NCBI GenBank assembly: GCA_964498785.1
Contig: CAZCJL010000158.1
Coordinates: 1-13,104, forward strand
Source: Mariaggregatimicrobium sp964498785
GTDB taxonomy: Bacteria > Zhuqueibacterota > Zhuqueibacteria > Thermofontimicrobiales > Thiofontviventaceae
Direction of reading: 5' to 3'
Length of the DNA stretch: 13,104 nt
Below the pieces are notes generated by a model. That model did no database searches. It saw only the letters and a list, made by a program, of their open reading frames with translations, and was not told where the DNA came from. The position numbers were made by a program, and so were the translations under genes. Every line of letters starts with the position of its first letter. The first letter of the stretch is position 1. Of this stretch, positions 1 to 7,000 are shown in pieces.

Positions 1-121
1 CAGACTTATGTTGCGCGATTCTTTGCTCAAGGTTACTTGTACTACCAGTATAGTATTTACCATCGCTACATTTGAGGATGTATACCCAATAGATCTTCAT
101 TTTTCTAATGGATGTTGTCAT
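1..121 (-). CDS. GIY-YIG family endonuclease, 5' part only (cut by window edge)
   Basis: Reading the minus strand from the ATG at 121-119 gives 40 codons that run off the left edge. They contain the start of a GIY-YIG domain: WVYILKCSDGKYYTGSTSNL followed by EQRIAQH. VYI and YTG are the two signature triplets, and the Arg in EQRIAQH fits the conserved catalytic arginine. Small single-domain GIY-YIG proteins of this type (about 80-100 aa, YhbQ/UPF0213-like) are common in bacteria; their cellular role is poorly defined and may be DNA repair. The family usually begins close to the second Met (residue 8, codon at 100-98), so that start is equally possible; neither has a strong Shine-Dalgarno. The gene reads away from the rest of the window. 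The domain call is secure; gene completeness cannot be judged. Confidence 0.85.
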   Translation of the reverse strand, partial: MTTSIRKMKIYWVYILKCSDGKYYTGSTSNLEQRIAQHKS

Positions 122-168
122 ATCTCGACTTCGCCCGATATGACAGATTCGCGTCTTAATCAATAAAT

Positions 169-222
169 TTAAAGAGAATCCGAAAGCTTTGATGCACACC
201 ATCAATTATTGAATGGATACAT
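169..222 (+). repeat. Left arm of a perfect 54-bp inverted repeat
   Basis: These 54 bases are the exact reverse complement of the last 54 bases of the window (13051-13104). The arm begins TTAAAGAGAATCC and ends GGATACAT. It contains an 8-bp palindrome (AAAGCTTT) and an imperfect CAATTATTG palindrome. It sits between the start of the GIY-YIG gene and the left end of the IS256 element, 8 bp from the latter. Because the other arm stops at the window end, the true repeat may be longer on its outer side. It may be a dispersed genomic repeat, the end of a larger element, or a sequence-assembly fold-back. Confidence 0.9.
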
Positions 223-230
223 ATTTATTA

Positions 231-278
231 GGGTAATGTATTATATTACCTGTAAAAATAAAAAGTAATTGAAAATGG
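231..278 (+). repeat. IS256 left terminal inverted repeat
   Basis: Matches the complement of 1618-1659 with several mismatches and small gaps. The match is strongest over CCTGTAAAAA and TTGAAAATGG. It is the expected transposase-binding end of the element. Confidence 0.75.
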
Positions 279-330
279 CGCAGTACCTTTTATATTAGAA
301 GATTGACCAAAATTATCTAATATAACTTAT

Positions 331-335
331 AGGAG
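331..335 (+). promoter_or_regulatory. Ribosome binding site of the IS256 transposase
   Basis: AGGAG ends 10 bases before the ATG at 346 and supports that start. No convincing promoter with normal spacing was found between the left end and the ATG; TTGACC at 303-308 has no well-spaced -10 partner. Confidence 0.6.
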
Positions 336-345
336 ACTACGCCAT

Positions 346-1617
346 ATGAAAAAGATACAACCATCAACTCGAATAAGCAAGGAAATTTTAACCCTATTAC
401 AGAATGGGTGTGAAGAATCTGAAGATTTACTCAGCTTGTTGATCAATAAGTCAGTACGAAAAATCATTCAGGAAGTGTTGGAACAAGAGATAGCTGATTA
501 CCTGGGTCGTGACTATTTTGAACGAAAATCGAGTAGCCGCAAAGGCTATCGAAATGGTTATGAGTTCAAAAAACTCAAAACAGCAGAAGGACCGCTCCGG
601 ATTGATGTTCCACAGCTTCGCAATACGGATAGTCCATACCGATCAGCGCTATTGCAGCAGATGAGTCACCGTACTCCTGAATTAGAACGGTTAGCTACTG
701 AGATGTATGTCCGTGGCTTATCAACTCGAGATATTCAGGATACATTTACTGATGACAATGGAACGTGTCTGATCAGTAAAGACGGTGTCAGTCAAATTAC
801 CGAATCGCTATCCGAAGAATATGATCGGTTTTGTCAACGTGACTTATCGAGCTATGACGTGGTCTACCTGTTTGTCGATGGCGTGTATGAAAGCTTACGA
901 TTAACCTTAGGTGCCAAAGAAGCGATTCTCTGCGCATGGGGAATACTTGCAGACGGTCGTAAGATGCTGTTCCATATATCTCTGGGCAATAAAGAATCTT
1001 ATGATTCCTGGAACGACTTTTTCCGCAACATGATTTCACGGGGACTTCGCATGCCGCTGTTGGTTGTCAGTGATGGAGCACCAGGTCTGACCAAAGCCAT
1101 CGACGATTGTTTTCCAAAGAGCAAACGGCAACGTTGCCTTGTTCATAAACTGAGAAACATTGCCAATAAACAGCCACAAGCAGGGATCAATGAATTGATG
1201 CCAAAAATCAAGAACTGTTATTATCAGAACGACCGAAAGCTGGCAATAATGGCAGCAACTGAAATCATCGATCAGTATGCCGATGTTTATCCAGCAGCCA
1301 TTAAATGCTTTCAGGATGATATCGATTCATGTTTAACTCACATGGAGTTCCCTGCCGGGCACTCGAGATATATTCGCACCACCAATTTAATTGAACGCTG
1401 TTTTGAAGAACAGAAGCGACGTACCAAAGTCATCCCGCGATTCCTGGATGAGAAAAGTTGCTTAAAGCTGGTCTATTCAACATTAATTCGAGTCAGCGAA
1501 AAATGGCGTCGGATTTCGATGAACGAATTTGAGTTGGTGTTGCTTAAAAAATTACGAAAACTCTATGCACCTGATATGGAAGATGATAACTTTATCTCGA
1601 TGAAAGTTGCTGCATAA
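346..1617 (+). CDS. IS256 family (Mutator-type) transposase
   Basis: This 423-residue DDE transposase moves the element in which it lies. The fold is recognisable from the N-terminal Transposase_mut region (RKGYRNGYEFKKLKTAEG, about 65-82), then the catalytic triad. The triad is Asp178 in YLFVDGVYESLR, Asp243 in LLVVSDGAPGL, and Glu350 in TTNLIERCFEEQKRRTKVIPRF. The C-x2-H motif at 264-267 (RCLVHKLRN) typical of the family is present. Length and order match full-length family members, and there are no internal stops, so it may be active. The start at 346 is supported by AGGAG upstream. The stop at 1615-1617 directly abuts the right inverted repeat, as in other IS256 elements. Confidence 0.95.
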   Translation: MKKIQPSTRISKEILTLLQNGCEESEDLLSLLINKSVRKIIQEVLEQEIADYLGRDYFERKSSSRKGYRNGYEFKKLKTAEGPLRIDVPQLRNTDSPYRSALLQQMSHRTPELERLATEMYVRGLSTRDIQDTFTDDNGTCLISKDGVSQITESLSEEYDRFCQRDLSSYDVVYLFVDGVYESLRLTLGAKEAILCAWGILADGRKMLFHISLGNKESYDSWNDFFRNMISRGLRMPLLVVSDGAPGLTKAIDDCFPKSKRQRCLVHKLRNIANKQPQAGINELMPKIKNCYYQNDRKLAIMAATEIIDQYADVYPAAIKCFQDDIDSCLTHMEFPAGHSRYIRTTNLIERCFEEQKRRTKVIPRFLDEKSCLKLVYSTLIRVSEKWRRISMNEFELVLLKKLRKLYAPDMEDDNFISMKVAA

Positions 1618-1659
1618 CCATTTTCAATTTTCTTTTTACAGGAAAAAAAGACTTGACCC
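1618..1659 (+). repeat. IS256 right terminal inverted repeat
   Basis: Begins immediately after the transposase stop codon. 1618-1642 is a close complement of 249-278, and 1643-1659 continues more weakly to the outer end ACCC. The beta-helix gene remnant starts right after it. Confidence 0.75.
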
Positions 1660-1911
1660 GTACCTGTTGTTATTTTGTCTGAAAATAATTTTATCAATAG
1701 TCATATTATTTGAAACCTCGATATAAAGCCCGTCTCCTGAAAAGTCCGTATTGTCAAAAAGAATTTTGTTCCCTCAAATAATTGTTCCCGATGATCGCTG
1801 AATATTAATAGCATTACCAAAAGCACCGTCGTTACCTTGAAATCTGTTTCCAATTAATATTAAACCTTTATTTACACCTAACGAAAATCAGAGTAGCTCC
1901 TGGATGTGATA
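1660..1911 (-). pseudogene. Remnant of a right-handed beta-helix (NosD-like) protein
   Basis: No intact ORF exists here, but the minus strand reads as a coherent protein fragment: SHPGATLIFV, then after a frameshift GLILIGNRFQGNDGAFGNAI, NIQRSSGTII, an in-frame TGA, GNKILFDNTDFSGDGLYIEV and SNNMTIDKIIFRQNNNRYG. The regular I-x-GN-x-F/I spacing with Asn/Gly turns is typical of parallel beta-helix repeats found in secreted or surface carbohydrate-active and NosD-like proteins. The fragment is broken by one frameshift and one stop. It ends exactly at the right end of the IS256 element, which suggests the insertion, or a rearrangement using it, helped destroy the gene. No continuation is visible beyond the left end of the IS. 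The fold call rests on repeat pattern only. Confidence 0.55.
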
Positions 1912-2009
1912 GCCAGTAAATGTAAAAAATAATTGATTTTATTGAAATTTTTAATTATATTGAAATTAAATTCATTAAACGGTTCAATGAAAATATAAAC
2001 CAAAAAAAA
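1912..2009. other. AT-rich intergenic spacer before the TPR gene
   Basis: Very AT-rich, with no recognisable gene, terminator or promoter. The frame of the TPR protein stays open upstream from 1926 to 2009 but has no ATG, GTG or TTG codon, so it is not proposed as an N-terminal extension. Confidence 0.5.
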
Positions 2010-2978
2010 ATGGGCGCTCAATCATTCCTGAACATTCGAGAAGTTAGAGAACTGATTCGGCAAAAAAAATATACCGAGGCGGAAAAAATTATCAATGAGT
2101 TGTTACAGCATCAACCTGATGATGAATATCTGAACGGAGCGTTATTCGACATATTCCTTAAACAGGGAATATACGATAAAGCGCAGGTGATTTTAGAGAA
2201 AATGCTTAAGCAATATCCTGGAAATCACTTTTTCCTGAGCCGTAAAGGTGATTTATTGGCTGCGACAAATAAATACAAACAGGCGCTGAAAGTTTTCAAT
2301 AATTTATATCACGCAAATAAAGACCCTCATGTAGGATGGCGTCTGGCAAAAGTTTATTATCGATTGAAACAATACCCCAAAGCCGAATACTTTTTCGACC
2401 AGACCATCACTGCGCTGTATGACAAACCTGAACTGAATTTTCTTGGATTTCAGATAAAAAAGGCGCTGAATAAAAATGATAAAGCGCTGGATTTCATCAA
2501 CGCTGCGATCAATCACAGCATTCAACCTGAACAGTATCGATCCCATAAACTAAAATTCCAGACCGAATTGAAGAATATCTCTGCCCAACAGTGGGAAAAG
2601 TCGCTAAAATATTCGACATCGAAAAGCGAGCCGTTCGTTGTGAAAGAGCTGGCCGAAAAGTTTTTAAAAGAAGGAAAATTTGAAAAAGCCGAGAAATATT
2701 ACAGAGAAATTCTTAAAGATGATAACAATGTTTTCAACAAGAGTCGCCTGGGCTATGTTTATTATAAATGGAAAAAATATGACCTGGCGCTATCGATTTT
2801 CCTTGAAATGCCGCTCAAAAATTTTTTGATACCAAGTTTTATCAACATGGTAATTAAATCAGCTAAGGAAGCGAAACAGGAGCAAAAGGTGGCGGAGCAT
2901 TTGCACGAATTGTTGGAGAAACATCCGGAGGCAAAGTCGCTGTGGGGAGCGATAAAGAGGTTGTCGAAACCGAATTAG
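2010..2978 (+). CDS. Tetratricopeptide-repeat (TPR) protein of unknown function
   Basis: This 322-residue, wholly helical protein is built of TPR-like 34-residue units. Examples are KKYTEAEKIINELLQHQPDD (about 19-38), GIYDKAQVILEKMLKQYPGN (53-72), NKYKQALKVFNNLY, KQYPKAEYFFDQTI, and GKFEKAEKYYREILKDDNN in the C-terminal half. These have the usual hydrophobic/Ala/Pro positions. There is no signal peptide or membrane segment, so it is probably cytoplasmic and acts as a protein-protein scaffold; no partner can be named. The start at 2010 is the only usual start codon in the frame upstream of the TPR units, but it lies within an A-run and has no Shine-Dalgarno, so the 5' end is uncertain. It is about 1.1 kb upstream of the ATPase-PglZ gene, separated by a pseudogene, so a shared transcript is not evident. 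Confidence 0.85.
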   Translation: MGAQSFLNIREVRELIRQKKYTEAEKIINELLQHQPDDEYLNGALFDIFLKQGIYDKAQVILEKMLKQYPGNHFFLSRKGDLLAATNKYKQALKVFNNLYHANKDPHVGWRLAKVYYRLKQYPKAEYFFDQTITALYDKPELNFLGFQIKKALNKNDKALDFINAAINHSIQPEQYRSHKLKFQTELKNISAQQWEKSLKYSTSKSEPFVVKELAEKFLKEGKFEKAEKYYREILKDDNNVFNKSRLGYVYYKWKKYDLALSIFLEMPLKNFLIPSFINMVIKSAKEAKQEQKVAEHLHELLEKHPEAKSLWGAIKRLSKPN

Positions 2979-3018
2979 TTGTGGATATGTGATTATAAAA
3001 CACTACGAAGCAGAATAG

Positions 3019-3751
3019 TTGTTATTCAATTTACTTCAGTTCCCAAAAGAAAGCGATTGGCTCGAGTTCAAACTGGCGGAGCGAAACTTTCATTTCGACG
3101 ATGTGGGTAAATAATTTTCTGGTTTAAGTAATTGAAGCACATCTAAAAAATAAAGATTGTGGCTGGTTGATTTTTGGTGTTGATGATAACAGAAATATCG
3201 TCGGGTCGATATTCAGAAAAAATAGAACTGATTTAGACAGTCTCAAATCGGAGATCGCAAAGCATACTACAGGAAATATAACCTTATGAATGGTCGGCAC
3301 AAATTTGTGAAGGGGCCGCAATTCATAATCTTGATCGGGAAGCATTGAACAAAGGAAGCAGGCTATTCAAAGAGAAAAATCCCCGACTTGCTGACGAAAT
3401 TGACCAATGGAATGATCTTTAATTTTTGAACAAGGTAAAAATTACAATTCAGAATAAAATTACAAATGCCTGCATAATCCTTCTGGGAAAAACGGAGTCT
3501 GAACATTTTATTTCTCACGCAGTAGCAAAAATAACCTGGATATTGCAGAATAATGATAATACAATTTCGATTACGAACATTTTCATCCCCGATTGATTTT
3601 AAATGTTGATGATGCGTTAAACGAAATTCGAAACTTAAAATACCGATACATCGTTACGCAGACTTTATTTCCAACGGAAATTAATATGTACGAGCCATGG
3701 GTTATTCGTGAAGCGTTACACAACTGCATTGCTTATCAAGATTATGATTGA
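3019..3751 (+). pseudogene. Decayed AlbA_2 (Schlafen-type) ATP-binding/regulator protein, COG2865-like
   Basis: Three frames carry consecutive pieces of one protein. The first is FPKESDWLEFKLAERNFHFD, then DVGK followed by a TAA stop and FSGLSN. After a frameshift comes EAHLKNKDCGWLIFGVDD, with NRNIVGS and LDSLKSEIAKHTTGNI. After another shift come YEWSAQICEGAAIHNLDREA, IILLGKTESEHFISHAVAKI, TLFPTEINMYEPWVIREALH and NCIAYQDYD. This is the order of the AlbA_2 domain (WLEFK...GLSN and GWLIFGVDD motifs) followed by the start of the C-terminal region in COG2865 proteins. The HATPase-like C-terminus is missing. At least two stops and several frameshifts make it non-functional. Such proteins are annotated as transcriptional regulators or ATP-binding proteins and often sit in defence islands. 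It lies just upstream and on the same strand as the ATPase-PglZ gene, so it may be a lost partner or regulator; that link is inference. Confidence 0.8.
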
Positions 3752-3881
3752 AGTCTATTCACATTATATATTGTGCATAAAAAGGGAGTTTCAGATTTTT
3801 TACGAGATTATCAAAATTGATTTAAAAAGGGGTGCAAGACCGATAAGTTGGTATTTTTATTTTTGAAATCGCGCTATTGAA

Positions 3882-3897
3882 AACTGCTGAAGCAGTT
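3882..3897 (+). terminator. Possible weak intrinsic terminator
   Basis: AACTGC, loop TGAA, GCAGTT forms a 6-bp stem with a tetraloop. It is followed by a T-rich but interrupted tract (ATTTCTTATTTTCTT). It would end transcription coming from the AlbA_2 remnant before the ATPase-PglZ gene. The short stem and interrupted T tract keep confidence low. Confidence 0.3.
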
Positions 3898-3920
3898 ATT
3901 TCTTATTTTCTTATACAGTT

Positions 3921-3944
3921 AACACCACAATAAATTATGGTGTT
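3921..3944. repeat. Short hairpin-forming inverted repeat upstream of the ATPase-PglZ gene
   Basis: AACACCA at 3921-3927 pairs perfectly with TGGTGTT at 3938-3944 across a 10-base loop. There is no T tract after it, so it is not a standard terminator. It could be an operator or an RNA structure in the leader, or have no function. Confidence 0.35.
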
Positions 3945-4085
3945 GGCCAGCAATAAAAGGGCCACTGACAACCGTTTCAACGGCTTTTACCAATTTAAGG
4001 AAGTGCTGCCTTAAAAAGCTTTAAAGATCATCTTAAAGATGAAACAACAAATATCATAATTATTCACAATTCCGAGACCCATCCC

Positions 4086-7000
4086 ATGAAAAAAATCAAA
4101 CACCTCATTGAAATTCCTGAAATCGAAACTGTCATTAAAATCAATGAACTGTATGATTATGACCAAAGGCGATTAACAGATAAAATCTACAACACATTTA
4201 TCCTGACCGAGGAGGTGTTATTCGGCGTTTCGATTCTGATTAAAAAGATCGCCCAGAGGCAAAATGCGGGATTCATTGTCAAGGGCAGCTATGGCTCGGG
4301 CAAGAGCCATTTTCTGGCTTACATGGCGGCGATTTCGGAGAATGCGGGGCTGTTCAAAAAGCTGGCGGCAGTCTCGCCTGAAATTTCTCATTATCAAAAA
4401 GATTTTTTCCCTGGCGAAATTCTCACTGTCCCTGTTTCGTTAACAAGTTATACTCAGGACATATCGCTTGAAAATGCTGCCTTCGATTCGATTCGGAAAA
4501 AGCTGGTCACCAGGGGCATTCCATTTCCCGCTTCCATCAGCACTAAAATTATCGAGGATTTTAAGGCGATTATGTCGGGCGATTTGGTGGATGATTTTTT
4601 CGAAAAATATCAGGATAAATCGGTGGATGAGCAGGCAGTGTGTTTACGGGAATTTTTGATGGAGAAAAACCTGTCGTTTACACCCATCATTTCACGGGAA
4701 GATTTTTACCTGGTCATCCAGCAATCATTGCAGAAGCGCTTTCCTGGCGGTATTTTGCTGCTCATCGATGAAGTGTCGGAATTTCTGCGATCACGGTCCG
4801 AAACCGATGTGAATAGTGAGGACATCCGCTTTCTGCAATTTTTGGGGGAATGGAATCTGCCGCTCAACTGCTGGACCGTGCTGAGTATGCAGGAGGATAT
4901 CGAGGAGATTTCCAGCGCTTCGGAGACAGCACTTAATAAAATCAGGGACCGGTTCAATAATCGAATTTACCTGTCCACCACGCATATCAAAGAGCTGCTG
5001 GAAAAACGGTTGTCCATCAAAAAGGAAAATAGCAGGCAGGACATCGCCAATGTTTATTCCGAGTTCAGGGATTATTTTCCCACCTGGAAGCTCAGTTTTG
5101 AGGAATTTTACAACATCTATCCCGTGCATCCTGCCACTGTGTATTATCTGGAAAGCGTGTCCAACCTGTTCTCCAAGGCACGGGGCATGGTGGAATTTTT
5201 TTATAACAGCCTGCACGCTGTCGAACCTGAAACCCGTATGCCTTATGTTGAAAATAACGCCAATGTGCTGATCACGCCTGACAAAGTGTTTGATAATTTT
5301 TACGACAAAATCCAGGAGAACCAGGCGACTCACGATTTTATTGATCTGATTTATAAAAATTTTGTCAAAGAAATTCCGCTCATTTTTAAGGCAGGTGAGG
5401 GAGAGGATGCTGAGGAGATTCACGACCAGATTCAGGCGGCGACCGCTATTGTGAAGATTTTAATTTTAACTGAAATAGCGCCAGGGTTGAAAAAAATTTC
5501 CATCGGCAAACTGGCAGAATTGACGGGCAAGGGTATTTCCCAGATCGAACAGGACGCGAATATCAATTTTATCCGCCACATTCTCAATCAAATGATGCGC
5601 TCGCTGTCCTACATTAAAAAGGAACAGGTCGACGGCCGCTACGAGGACGTCTATTATATTTGCCCTGAAAAGACTGTGTTGGATCGATTTGAGGAAGAGG
5701 TCGGGAAGAATTTTAGCCGAATTGTCAATATCGAAAAAAAGGCGATCAGCTTGCTGGTGCAGCGCTGCGCCAATCTTCGTCTGCCGCTGCAAAGTTTTTA
5801 TGAACACGAAATCATCGAGCATTGCCCGTGGCAGGAGACGCCCCGCAAATTTACCATTACGCTTGTCATGCCTGAACGGATCACTGCGGAGATGCTGCAA
5901 ACGTGGGACGCGAAAATAGATCGGGGTGATTTTGAGTATGTCGTTGTATTGGGCTATCCTGTGCCAGGCTCAGAAGAAACCGATGAGCTGTGGCAACAGG
6001 TTTCCGCGCTGTCGGAACGATTGGGACAATCGTTTATTTACTGGCAGCCAGCCGTTATCAGCGAGAAAAACCTCCAAATTCTAAGCCGTTATTATGCCGA
6101 GCAATACACCTATCATCACGTGCAAAACGAAAGCCCCGATTTTTTAGGTGAGCATGATTCCCAGGTTCGCGAGCGCATTGGCCATTCGCAAATCGAGGCG
6201 TTGAATATTCTGCTGGAATCGTATTTCCCCCCGTTGCTGCTCAGGGTTGGCGATGAAAATCTGTTCGGCGACGTCGCTCGCATCATCATTGATTTCAATC
6301 AACTCAAGGGCCGCCTGACCGATCGCATCCTTTCGCAATTGTATGAAGAGCACAAAAAAATTAAGCCGATTATCTCGGAGCCGCCGCTAACGTCAATCAA
6401 CGAGGTTATCAATTATATCAATGAAAATTTGACCCGCAATCATTTCGTGGTAACATCGGAATCCATGAAATCAATGGTAAAAAATCTGATCGAGAAGCTA
6501 TTTTTGATCAAAATCATTGGTAGCGAAATTTTGATCGATCCCCGTCCCGAACAATCGCTGTTCATCCGAGACCTGCTGAAAGCCATTGAGAAGCAAAAGC
6601 CCGATTACCAAAGACTGTTCCATCATTTTCGCCAGTCGATCTATGGCTGCACCGAGCCGCAGTTCATGTTGGCGCTGTACCTGCTGTCCGCCGCGGGCTT
6701 TATTCAGATTTACTATCGCAATCGAACGCTGAAGCCCAACCAGGTGACGGCGGACATCATCCAGAATGCGGAGCAGATTGCACCAGGCGAGCAGGTATCC
6801 CAGTTGTTCTTGAAGGAATATCATAAACTGGTGCCGCTGATTGGGGAAATTAAATCCAGCGATCTTCATTTGAAGGGGCAGGAAAAAACCTGGGATAGCC
6901 TGATCGAGATTAAAGAAAAGTATGAAGAATTCATAAATAACAAAATATTATTGCTTGAGCGATTTAGTCACACCCGACCGTTTTCCAGCCAGACCTTTGA

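Larger units (their letters stand above)
231..1659 (+). mobile_element. IS256-family insertion sequence, apparently complete
   Basis: One full-length IS256-type transposase gene is bracketed by imperfect terminal inverted repeats. The best-conserved inner part is CCTGTAAAAATAAAAAG...TTGAAAATGG on the left (249-278). Its complement on the right is CCATTTTCAATTTTC then TTTTTACAGG (1618-1642). A weaker match continues outward, beginning GGGT on the left (231) and ending ACCC on the right (1659), giving about 1.43 kb, the usual size for the family. IS256 elements normally make an 8-9 bp target duplication. The left flank ATTTATTA and the right flank GTACCTGT do not match, so the flanks may come from different insertion events, or the exact end is off by a few bases. 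Confidence 0.85.
3752..4085. other. Leader region of the ATPase-PglZ gene, no coding sequence seen
   Basis: About 330 bases without a supportable gene. It holds two hairpins (3882-3897 and 3921-3944). No clear -35/-10 pair with normal spacing stands out. The bases just before the ATG at 4086 (GAGACCCATCCC) lack a Shine-Dalgarno, so translation initiation is probably weak or of a non-canonical type. Confidence 0.5.

Noticed and set aside
797..1039. Minus-strand ORF within the IS256 transposase
   Set aside because: Antisense shadow of the intact transposase with no domain.
4791..5423. 210-codon minus-strand ORF opposite the large ATPase gene
   Set aside because: It is fully antisense to a well-supported frame with P-loop motifs and shows no recognisable domain. 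The other minus-strand ORFs in 4700-8900 are rejected for the same reason.
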